Part shown: piece after piece, positions 5,686 through 14,200 of the stretch | Numbering within the stretch: position 1 is the stretch's first letter | Layout of the letters: every line of letters starts with the position of its first letter | Source: Botryosphaeria dothidea | Taxonomy: Eukaryota > Ascomycota > Dothideomycetes > Botryosphaeriales > Botryosphaeriaceae | Reading direction: 5' to 3' | Length of the DNA: 17,350 nt | NCBI GenBank assembly: GCA_011503125.2 | Contig: WWBZ02000030.1 | Span: 1 to 17,350 of the forward strand | The notes under the pieces: model-generated | The model's input: the letters and a program-made list of their open reading frames with translations, nothing else | The model's database searches: none | Told to the model about the DNA's origin: nothing | Program-made: the position numbers and the translations under genes

Positions 5686-6590
5686 TATCCTACTTTTCCT
5701 ATATACGGTGTAAAAGTATAATATCATAATTTATGCTTATAGTTTTTTTATCTGTAAGTATAATTTATTTATTTATATATAGCGAATACTATATCTAGAG
5801 TTATTAAATAAAAAAAATTATTATATTTAAGATTAATATCAATCTATAACTCTATTAATGTTACAGTTATATTATTATCTAAATATTTTTAATTCTTAGC
5901 ACTTCCCGCTTTATTTTTTTTTTTAATATATAGCGCGGGAGGTGCCACGCCCCCCCCCCTAATTTTTTTTTTCGTTACGTAATTTCGAAAATGTATTTTC
6001 GAAAATACTAGAAAAAAAAATAAAGGGGCTAGCACTTAAATAATAAAGAATTTACAGCTATAGTGTTTTAATAAAGTACTACTCTCCCTCCCTTTTTTAA
6101 TGAGTATTTTTAAGTATAAATATGAAAAAAAATTAAAAAGATTTTTAATTTTTTTTTTGCTTTAGGAGGAGTTAGTACTTATTATTGCGTAATAATATAC
6201 ATAACAAAATAATTCTTTTTAATTACATAAAAGATTTAAAAAAAAGAGTTATTAATATAAAATCATATAAACCGTCAAAACTATTAGTAAATTTTTATCT
6301 CTTTAGGTTATATATCAAATATATAATTTAAACGCTGTTTTTATTAACATTACTTGTATTAAATATATTTATTTAATAGGAGTACAATAAAGTTATTTTT
6401 TTATTAAAATATATAATTTTTTTTGTTATATAGGTAATCCTTTATATATTTTTTTATCTTTTAAAAGTATATGATTATGTTGTTTATATCGTGGGCATTA
6501 AATTAATACTTTTATCTTTTAATGTTATATTATGTAATATATTCTGTATTTGCTTTTTTATAAACATCCTGTATTAAATTATAAACAGCA
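5686..6590. other. AT-rich spacer of ~900 bases carrying one insertion element
   Basis: Apart from the hairpin element at 5905-6037 I see only AT-rich sequence with frequent stops in all frames, under both the standard code and code 4. No tRNA, endonuclease or GC cluster is recognisable in 6040-6590. Confidence 0.65.
5905..6037. mobile_element. Hairpin insertion element, copy B
   Basis: The core is nearly the same as copy A: CCACGCCC, C run, CTAA, T10, CGTTACGTAATTTCGAAAAT, GT, ATTTTCGAAAATACTAG, A9, TAAAGGGGCT. The direct repeat TAGCACTT flanks it (5897-5904 and 6030-6037). The left part differs completely from copy A in sequence but is again a hairpin, GCACTTCCCGC / GCGGGAGGTGC, whose outer arm is the target itself. 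The C10 run at 5950-5959 may be mis-sized. Confidence 0.8.
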
Positions 6591-6664
6591 TCCGGGGTAG
6601 ACGAATAGGTAAAGTCATGATTTTTTGGTAGTCATATTTGGGTGTTCGACTCACCCCTCCGGAA
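6591..6664 (+). tRNA. trnQ: Mitochondrial tRNA-Gln(TTG)
   Basis: Acceptor TCCGGGG/CTCCGGA pairs with one G-T. The anticodon stem is TGATT/AGTCA, and the loop TTTTGGT gives TTG. The T arm GGGTG-TTCGACT-CACCC is perfect, and the discriminator is A. Its place between Leu(TAG) and His agrees with the common Pezizomycotina order. Confidence 0.92.
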
Positions 6665-6858
6665 TTTATTAACCGTAAATAGTATTTTCAATATTTATTA
6701 ATGAGGATCCCCTTTTTTTAATTTTTTTAATTACTTTCCTTACACCTTACTACTTATAATTTTATAATAAAAAAAATAAAATTAAATAAGGAAGGGATAA
6801 ATAATATAGAAAAATTATTATATGGACTGTATTCGTGTTCCGTTGAATAAAGTATATA

Positions 6859-6933
6859 GGAGGATGTAGTTCAATAGGCAGAACAACTGTATGTGGCACA
6901 GTAAGTTCCCTGTTCAAGTCAGGGCGTCCTCCC
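6859..6933 (+). tRNA. trnH: Mitochondrial tRNA-His(GTG), copy 2
   Basis: Same structure as copy 1 at 2417-2491, with one base changed in the D loop (GGCAG instead of GGTAG). It is followed 17 bases later by tRNA-Met. From its position after tRNA-Gln, this is probably the original gene and copy 1 the duplicate. Confidence 0.95.
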
Positions 6934-6950
6934 CTCTTTTATAATTTTAA

Positions 6951-7023
6951 GCCAGGATAGTTCAATTGGTTAGAACGTTAATTTCATGCATTAAGAATGA
7001 GAATTCGAGTTTCTCTCCTGGCT
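6951..7023 (+). tRNA. trnM: Mitochondrial tRNA-Met(CAT), copy 2
   Basis: Perfect acceptor GCCAGGA/TCCTGGC, the D arm with TTCAATTGGTTAGAA, loop TTCATGC giving CAT, and a T arm with loop TTCGAGT. The discriminator position is T, which is atypical. Whether it serves as initiator or elongator cannot be told by eye. A copy with a weakened acceptor stem is at 2529-2601. Confidence 0.9.
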
Positions 7024-7397
7024 TATAGTTACAAAATAAAACATATTTAATCTTTATAATTGTTTTATTAAGTAAAGCCTTGAAAGGGGTGGGCTAAGAA
7101 GAATAACAGATAATCTTATTATAAACCATTTAATGTTAATTATCTTGTTAACCGTGTTTCTTTACTCCTCATTTATTTCACAATAATTTATCATGATTTC
7201 ACCCTTTCAATCTATGGAAGCGGTAGGTCTATCTAGTCTCCTACGACCTGTCTTACCAGCATACATGCAATAGGGAGGAGGGGAGGCGGAGTCCTGACCG
7301 ACAGGAAAAGTATTTTATTGTATTGCAATAAAATATGTAACGAAAAAAAAATTAAAGTGAAAAAGTAAAAGAAAAACATGTGTCTTAAAAATTTTAA
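7024..7397. other. Spacer between tRNA-Met and cox3 with hairpins
   Basis: It starts with sequence diverged from the spacer behind the first His-Met pair (compare GTTAACCGTGTTTCTTTACTCC near 7150 with GTTAATCCTGTTTCTTCTACTCC near 2720). A GC-rich patch at about 7215-7305 follows, then a 9-bp hairpin ATTTTATTG-TATTG-CAATAAAAT (7312-7334). Next, on the minus strand, is a fragment of the hairpin element's left core (7335-7357: CTTTAATTTTTTTTTCGTTAC when reversed). No gene is seen. Confidence 0.6.
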
Positions 7398-7688
7398 ATG
7401 TCTAACATTCAAAGAAGTAATTTCCAAGCACATCCGTTTCATTTAGTGTCACCATCACCTTGACCATTATATTCAAGTATAAGCTTATTAACTCTTACTA
7501 CTTCAGCTGCTTCAACTTTCCACGGGTTTTCTAATGCAGGATACGTATTAGGTATAGCACTTGTTACATTAGTTTATACTATGTCATTATGATTCCGTGA
7601 TATAATATCAGAGGGTAGAGTATGATTAAAACGTACTATACTGTCTATTTATAATTTAAATATTGCTAAAGCTATCCATAGTAAATAA
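7398..7688 (+). pseudogene. cox3: 5' part of cox3 (cytochrome c oxidase subunit III), diverging after codon 73
   Basis: ATG 7398 opens a clear Cox3 amino terminus: RSNFQAHPFHLVSPSPWPLY, a first membrane segment, HGFSNAGYVLGIALVTLV and SLWFRDIISEG (to 7616). Cox3 is an integral membrane subunit of respiratory complex IV, normally about 269 residues. TGA encodes the conserved Trp of PSPWPLY and LWFRD, proving code 4. After ISEG the expected T-Y/F-LGNHT continuation is absent; the frame reads RVWLKRTILSIYNLNIAKAI and stops at TAA 7686. A further AT-rich stretch (VEKALDNYRANNKHYKLP, same frame) runs to the junction near 7740. This may be an intron start, a recombined tail, or a relic; the other 70 percent of cox3 is missing. 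Confidence 0.85.
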
Positions 7689-7734
7689 GTAGAAAAAGCT
7701 CTAGATAATTATAGAGCTAATAATAAACATTATA

Positions 7735-7745
7735 AATTACCGATG
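7735..7745. other. Junction of mitochondrial-type and nuclear-type DNA
   Basis: Up to about 7740 the sequence is AT-rich with code-4 reading frames. From about 7742 it abruptly has nuclear composition and codon use and never returns. The exact breakpoint is uncertain by a few bases. No repeat or filler is visible at the joint. Confidence 0.75.
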
Positions 7746-7948
7746 AAGATGCCATTGAAGATGAGAACGACCAGACGCTGTCGAGGAGAAAAGCATGGAA
7801 CGGCATGTGGAGCCAGCTGCGGGACCCGGTTGTCGAAATAGAGAGCTTGATCATCCTTGAGATTTCGAGGATGCACTGTAGGCTTATCGAAAGCGCGGGG
7901 GCTCTGCAACTTAAGCTTTACAAGTTCCCCTGGGTAGCAAGAAAATGA
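7742..7948 (+). pseudogene. Possible 3' end of a truncated nuclear gene, function unknown
   Basis: Directly after the junction a frame is open for 68 codons and ends at TGA 7946-7948. It starts with an acidic stretch (DEDAIEDENDQT) and continues RRKAWNGMWSQLRDPVVEIE, then SLIILEISRMHCRLIESAG, a mix that looks like a real protein with a helical C-terminal part. Codon third positions are mostly G or C in its first two thirds. I do not recognise the family. The frame closes on the mitochondrial side (TAA 7733-7735), so its 5' part is missing and would have been removed by whatever joined the two DNAs. It could still be a chance open frame. Confidence 0.4.
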
Positions 7949-8440
7949 GGCTGTCTAGAACAGGGCTTTCTTGCCTGCATCTAAGCTCATCAATATAAAA
8001 AGGCCGGAATTTGTTACCGGGTCCTATCACATCCGCTCCAGCAACATGCATTGACCAGCAATCCGAGGCAAGGGGGGTTTGCAACAAGCTTCGACATGGT
8101 CGGATAATAATGGGTGAAAGCTCAGCCGAAGGGACGGGCGTCAAGCAAGCGGGGTAATTTCGCAACGTCATGCACTTCAATCGCGACACCATCGGAGCCT
8201 CGAGAGCTGAGACACTTCCATGTCTATTCCCATGCCCATCCGACCGGCCCCTCGCCCCCATGTGCCGGCCCAAATGCCAATGGCCGCCGTCAACCTTCGC
8301 CCGACCCCACAACCCCACAGCGTTGCTGAGCAGTTAGTGCTGACGCCATTCGTCCTGTCCGTCCCGCAATAAAACGCGACACTCCAACTTGCTCTCGCGC
8401 ACGACAACCAGCTCCCACTTTTTCACTACACATTGCAACA
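7949..8440. promoter_or_regulatory. Upstream region of the glutathione transferase gene
   Basis: No gene is supported; open frames on both strands here are mutually overlapping and carry no recognisable protein. A CTCGAG palindrome within GCCTCGAGAG lies at about 8200, resembling the core bound by yeast Xbp1. The start codon context CATTGCAACAATGG is typical of highly expressed filamentous-fungal genes. No clear TATA box was found. Confidence 0.45.
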
Positions 8441-9282
8441 ATGGCTAGCTACGAGGCTCCAGGCATCCCGCCCAAGATCACCTTTTACACCTACCCCGAC
8501 TGCCCATGGTGTCAGCGCGTGCACTTCATCCTCACCGAGTTGAAGATTCCCGTCGATCAGGTCTTCATCAATCTGGATGAGCCTCGCCCGCAATGGTACC
8601 TTGATATCAATCCGGTGTGTTCCCTTGAGCGTAACCCCACCTTCTATCAGATCCGTCATTGACTCTTTTACAGCGCGGCCTTGTGCCTGCCATCAAGTTC
8701 TCGAACGACGTCGTGACCGACGAGATCCTGTACGAGTCGAACATCATCTCGCAATTCCTGGTTGATTTGCGCCCGTCACACCTGCTGCCAGCCTCTTTGG
8801 GCGATCCTGCGGCTCCTCTCCGCCGCGCAAAGATGCAATTTTTCATCGATACATTCCAGTCTAAGCTGGGCGGCCAGTGGCGCGGAGTCCTGATCTCAGA
8901 CAACCAGGATGCGAAGGTGGATGAGGTTCTAGCGGCTGTTGAGAAGTTCATCGAGCCATTGCTGGCTAGCGCTGCTCCTTTCTACGATGGAAGCAAGGAA
9001 CTTACCTACGCTGAGGTAAACCCACTAGTACACTGGAATCATGGCACTTCTGCTGACGTTGAGATATAGACCCAAGTTGCACCTTTCCTCCTGCGTATCT
9101 ATGCCCTGTCGAATGGGACATACTTACCCACCAAGTTCAAGACAGGCTTGCAAGCCCTGCCCAACTTCTCGAAATGGGCAGCCGCCGTCCACGAGCACAG
9201 CAGCATCAAGAGCAACTGGAACGAGACAAGCGTCCTTGAGCGAAGTGGGAAGACTATCGCCAAGCTCAAAGCCAAGGCTTAA
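8441..9282 (+). CDS. Glutathione S-transferase-like protein (three exons)
   Basis: Exons 8441-8614, 8674-9015 and 9070-9282 give 242 residues. The introns are GTGTGT...ACAG (59 bp) and GTAAAC...TATAG (54 bp), both between codons. The N-terminal thioredoxin fold starts KITFYTYPDCPWCQRV, with Cys21 and Cys24 in a CPWC motif of omega-type or glutaredoxin-like transferases. DINPRGLVPAIK (about 55-66) contains the cis-proline of the glutathione site, and YESN (78-81) carries the Glu-Ser pair that grips the gamma-glutamyl part. The C-terminal helical domain follows, with TQVAPFLLRIYAL and NFSKWAAAVHEHSSIK. Such enzymes conjugate or reduce substrates with glutathione in the cytosol; the substrate is not predictable. 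All frames and splice sites are intact, so it looks functional. It converges with the Xbp1-type gene downstream. Confidence 0.92.
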
Positions 9283-9643
9283 TTTCTCCTATGTCCTTGA
9301 AGTCCGAGGCAATTGAGCAGCCCTTGGCATGTTTCTGGGCGGAGATTGTGAGATTTCCAGGGCGGGACGATATGGGTATCATGGCATACATGCCTGCGGT
9401 ACCTTTGACGATATCGGTCTCTAGGCTTCAATGGGTTTTTAAAGTAAACATTGAATCATTGCTATTTTTACCATTCAGCTATCGTTATCCCCTGTGCCTT
9501 GTCCTTTTCCGTTCTTCTCCAGCATCAAAATAAGCAAACGCCCAAACTCTGACCCAAGAATCATGACCTGCGAAGCCAGACAAAGAAACGCAGTCTCGCC
9601 TCGACGGAAACAGAGAGACCAACTACCTACCCAGCCCCACACC
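9283..9643. other. Shared 3' region of two converging genes
   Basis: The 361 bases between the stop codons of the transferase (+) and the Xbp1-type gene (-) hold no gene. AT-richer patches (TTTTTAAAGTAAACATTG near 9436 and CATCAAAATAAGC near 9522) could serve as 3'-end signals, but none is decisive. Confidence 0.55.
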
Positions 9644-11259
9644 CTAAGTGGAGGCGCGACGCGCCCGTTTGCCACGATGACTCGGCAGCGACTGCACGTC
9701 ATCCGCATCGCACAGCCTCAACAGCACCATCGCCGCCCTCGCCTCCCTCGACCGGTACGTCTCCAGGCTCTCAGGCCCGGGACTGCCGTCGTCGTGCTGC
9801 TGCTCGTCCTCGTCCTCGACACCCCCCACCAACACGGCCTCCTCCCCGTCTCCCTCCTCCACCTTCGAGAACCGCCTCTTCGCACTCCCCACCCCCCCGC
9901 GGCACCATCACAGCTTCCCGCACCGGCGGCACGAAGCTCCGCGGCACGCTCGACAGCGGCGCCAGCGACGCCTCGCGCGGCGTAGGGGCCGGGGTGTGCG
10001 GATAGTAGCCGCCAGCACCGCCGTTGTCGTTGTTGTTCACGCTGGTCCAGCGCGCGACCTGCGTCTTCGGCGACACCTGCGGCGAGAAGTGGTACCTATC
10101 GCTCTGGTCGGTGTCGGTGCCGTAGCCGCTCTCGAGGTCCGGCGCGGGAGGAGAGCGGCGGAGCGGCTGGTGCAGGGGCGGCAGGGGGCGCGGCCGCAGC
10201 GCCTTGGGGGGTCCCCACGGCGTGTAGCTGGGCGGCAGGGCGGGCGTGAGCGGCGTCATCGTGGTGGTGGTGCTGGGCGTGTGCGCCGGCGAGACGGTCG
10301 ACGCACGGCTGGCCTCGCTGCGGAACGCGTCCGGGTAGGCGAGCGAGCTGTGCAGGACGGCGTGGACGAGGCGCCACTCGTGGGCCTGCGCGGCGCAGCG
10401 CTGCACGATGGCGCGGTCGATCTTGAAGCAGGCGAAGGCCGGGTCGGCCGGGTGCACGCACTGCTGCGCGAAGGCCGGCCCGAAGATGGGCGTCAGCGCG
10501 TGCCGGATCGGGTGGCAGAAGGTCGCGGCGACGGCGCGCGCGGCGTCGAAGGGCATCCAGTAGCCCTGCGCCGAGAGCGCGCCGCCGGTGATGCTGTGGC
10601 TGATCTCGCGGAGGCCGGGGTTGATGTTGAGGACGCGCGCGGGCGTGGTCTGTGGGGAGGTGTTCTCGTCAGTTGGTGTTCGAGCTGGGGGTTGAAGAGA
10701 GGGAGAGGTGGTGGCATGTGGAGGGGATGGAGAGAGGGCGGGCTGACCTTTGAGTACTTGCAGCACTTGAAGAAGGGCGTGATTCGGGTAAGGCCGATGT
10801 TGTAGTCCCACATCACTACGTATTCGTGGTCGTCACCAGGAACTCTGAAGGTGTACTGGAAGACTGTCCAGCAGGCAAGTCAGCAAAGGTTGTTCTCGAC
10901 GCGTTGGAAGGTTCTTGCTTACCCTCGAAGGCCTCCCGTCCTGTCTTCGCAAGGAACGACTTCTTCTCGCTGTTATACGGAATGTGTCGTGGGTAGTCTC
11001 TGATGTGGTCCACGGGATAGATCTGGTACTTGCGGTGTTCGGCAGCGAGTTCCGGGTCGTCGACATTCTCATATGGCGGGTAACGGACATCTCCTTTCGC
11101 CTTGCCCTTCACGAAGACAGCCGCAACCTTGGAGATCTTTTGGCGTTTCGGTTCCGTCGTCACCGAGGGGGAAGAGGGAGTCGTTGGTTCCTCCCATCCG
11201 GAACGATGGTCAACGCGGTTCTCGACGGAGAGGGGGTTGAGGAGCGATTGTATCTTCAT
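9644..11259 (-). CDS. xbp1: APSES-domain transcription factor, Xbp1 type, with a frameshift in the last exon
   Basis: On the minus strand the exons are 11259-10923, 10863-10748 and 10649-9644, with introns GTAAGC...GACAG (59 bp) and GTCAGC...CACAG (98 bp). After correcting one base the product has 485 residues. Residues about 95-215 form the APSES (KilA-N-like) DNA-binding domain: [20 protein letters not shown] (114-133), [47 protein letters not shown] (170-185) and [17 protein letters not shown] Pro/Ser/Thr-rich middle follows. In yeast Xbp1 is a stress-induced repressor; a similar role is inferred. A run of seven G (plus-strand C7, 9892-9898) breaks the frame. Dropping one G leads into [10 protein letters not shown] and the family-like tail [20 protein letters not shown], stopping at 9644. 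Uncorrected, the frame ends at 9771 in low-complexity sequence. The start MKIQSLLNP is preferred because the domain-proximal start resembles relatives; the frame is open further upstream to 11493. Confidence 0.88.
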
Positions 11260-14200
11260 TATGTTTTCACACCGCCGGTTTGGCGTCTCGACCTGGTCTC
11301 GGGAAAGAAGTGAGCAGGGGCTACTGACCCGAGTTGACGACGAGACGGGAAGTAAGATTGAGCCAAGGGGAACGAGGTGTATCGGGCGGGCTGGGGAAGA
11401 AGAACGGATGGTTCGTTTGCAGAGCTCAGGAAAGCGATCACCACACGAGGACGAGGGAAGAGCAGTAGCCTTATACGGAGCGGGGTCAGGCACTCACCAC
11501 ACTGCGAGTCCAGTGATCAGCCACCAGAAGGCTACCAGAAGGATGCCAGCAGGCGACGAGCCGTTTACGGTGCTGCAGCACCTGGCTCCACTACCGACCC
11601 TGTCTTTGTTGGGACCGCGCCGCGGGTCACGGATGTCTTAGATCTCTTTCGCGCTCGCCCGCTTTCGCCGCCTTCTTTCCTGTAGGGCGGATCTGCAGCC
11701 GGCTGGTGCAGCGTGTGCTTGCTCCGGGAAAAGGCGCTCTCTCCCTGCTTGGACCGATTTCCACCCGTTGGTCGTCCGGGCGGCCTCCCAAATCGAGTAT
11801 CGACTGCTACTGGAACTCGTCTCCCCCAAAAGAGGAGAAAATACTTGTGTACGTGGTTGATGAGGGAGATGCTGACGCCAGTCACAATTCAGTTTGATAT
11901 GCTCGGCGCAGATCAATTTGTGGGGTTGTGCTCACAAGTGCAGTTTAATCTGCAGCCCGGAAGCTTCTCAAGGAGATGATGAGGAGCAAGATCTAGATCG
12001 CGCAGGGCGTGGAAAGTCACAAAGCGACGATGGCAGAGCCTGATCTTATACCTGGCAGCCACTGGTGCTGCTCCTATTCGTCCAGTTCTGGGGGGCCCGC
12101 ACAACCATCCGCTGGTTATGAGCTGCCAAGGCTTGCTTCAACGGCAATCTACGAAGATGATTCTGGCACAAATGGTCTGATTGCGCGCCAGTCAGCTGGC
12201 TGTCCACGCTTTTTTGTCGGCGGAAAAACGGAGTTTCTGTCCTGCAATCGGGCGGTGGAATATGCTAAAGTGCGGTGACGAACAAGAGGAACAAAAGCGA
12301 ACGTTGTTCGAGGTGGAGTTTCACCGCATTCGCTGCTGGCACTTCACTCTTCCCCGTCCACTCCCTGCAGCTAGCCCGTGCAGATCCGCTCTTCGGCATG
12401 AGCGATTAGGTAGCAGAGGCAGGCAGCCTCCCTCCCTCTTGCGGCCGCCGCATGGAAGGTCCATGCACGCTTGCCTACTGCCGGGGAAGAGAAAGGGCTT
12501 CCGCTTCCACGCCGGGGCCGTCCAAGCAGCCCGGTTTGACGTCTAGCGCGGCCGGTTGATCATGCGTGGCCCCGGAAGCGCTTCGTTTCAATTTGCCCTG
12601 GAGGGAGCCAAACGCTAGGGTCTGGTCACGCTCTCAAGAGCGCAGTGAGACCCTGAGAGTCGCTGCGCCCACTTGTCTGTATGGAAGACAAAAAAGGGCA
12701 TCATGGGAACACGACTTTGAAATTTGGTCGATCCCGCATGCACCGTTTCTTTCCCCCGCCAGCAAGGTCATGTTCCCTGTCTTGGAAGACGGTCAGGCTC
12801 TCCACGGGGCGGCGCGCCGACGGGTGCCAATCGTTTGGCGGGCTTGTTGCTGCAAGCACCCGTGCAGTCTGGGATGGCTGCATTTGCCCTGACAACTCCT
12901 CCTGCTGGGCCGGTCGCTTCCCCCTCTCTTTTTTCCTGTTGGTTTTCAAGCGCGGCCAAGCCCAGCGGGGCCCGCACATCGGCTGCTTGCATATGCTGGG
13001 AAATGGGGAGACTGGGGCCCTCCCGCGGCCTCCCAGAAAGAATTCTCTGGTTGGGTCTGAGACAGAAAGGCCGGCCGGCGCGGACACAACCCGGCGTTTG
13101 GTTGGAGGGCGGACTCGAATAAGAGCAGAGGGCGTGCGGCACGTGCTGGTCCTACGTTTCTTCTGTCAAATATGCGAAACCAACGGTGGCAGCCGTGGGG
13201 GCTATGTGAGCGGCCCGACGGGTACAAGGCTGCGGAATAAGAGGGAGGGAGGGCCTGGCTGAAGGTTGGAAGCACGACGACGGCCAGGCGACATCTGCAT
13301 CCTGACTGATCTTTTCCACGATGCCTCGCGTCTGCAGCGAGGAGGGTCGATGCTCATACTTGTAATCATGCCTCTTTCCTTCAAAGTCACCAATCCAAGC
13401 CTGCCAGCACCAGCGCCCTGCTCACCGCTGCTGCCGTCAATTGAGCGGTGGAGCTGTCTCAATTTGACCGCTTCGCTCACCGAGTGCACCACTTGATGTG
13501 CGCTCCCGCCCGTTGAGACAAGAGGCCCGCTTCTTGCGCCTTCTGGAAGCCAAACGCGCCCGCGTCGGCCCAGCAGCTCATGGGGTCACGGCTGTCGAGA
13601 CCAAAAACCCTCCCGCCATGTTTCGCTTTGGATGTTCCGTCCAAGTCACTTTCTTTCGGCTCCTCGAGAGAGCCCGTCGATTGCCTGGCGGCCGGGGAGT
13701 TTCGGTCTTCTTCTATTTCAATGGTCCTCCGCTGTACGTCCGTGACACGCTTCTCTCGAGGCTCAGTGGTGTGACAAATTTGCACGTAGGAGACACGCTC
13801 TGTCGTGGACGGATATTGCGTCCTACGTTACGACGCCTGCCCGTTGAAGGCAGTCTCCCCGTGGCGCTGCCGCGACGTCAACATCGCCGGGTTGACGACG
13901 GCCAATCCACGCATCCGATCAGCAAGGCTCAGGGCAAGCTCGCCGATGATTGGTCAATCTACTGGAAAGTCTTGTCGCTTGTCGCTGATTCGCACAGGCA
14001 AGCAAAAAATCCACTTCGGCTCCATCCGATCGTTATGCATCCTCTACCCATGACCCGTTTGCATATTTGCCAAGAACAGACTGCGACATGCAATCGCGAA
14101 ATCCTCACTGGTCACCGGACAGCCCTGGAGCTTCCCCCACGCGGCAATCCCAACAAATGGCTGGCGCAATGGTTACGGGTGGACAGGCATCGTGGGAGCC

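Noticed and set aside
7911..8318. 135-codon minus-strand frame between the junction and the transferase
   Set aside because: No recognisable domain, overlaps the promoter of the transferase and the end of the better-supported plus-strand frame.
8659..9069. A second, shorter transferase frame starting at ATG 8659
   Set aside because: It is exon 2 of the spliced gene read through into intron 2; the splice sites and the continuous family similarity support the three-exon model.
9996..10805. 269-codon open frame opposite the Xbp1-type gene
   Set aside because: It is the antisense shadow of the strongly GC3-biased third exon; its protein is Arg/Gly/Val-rich without any family features.
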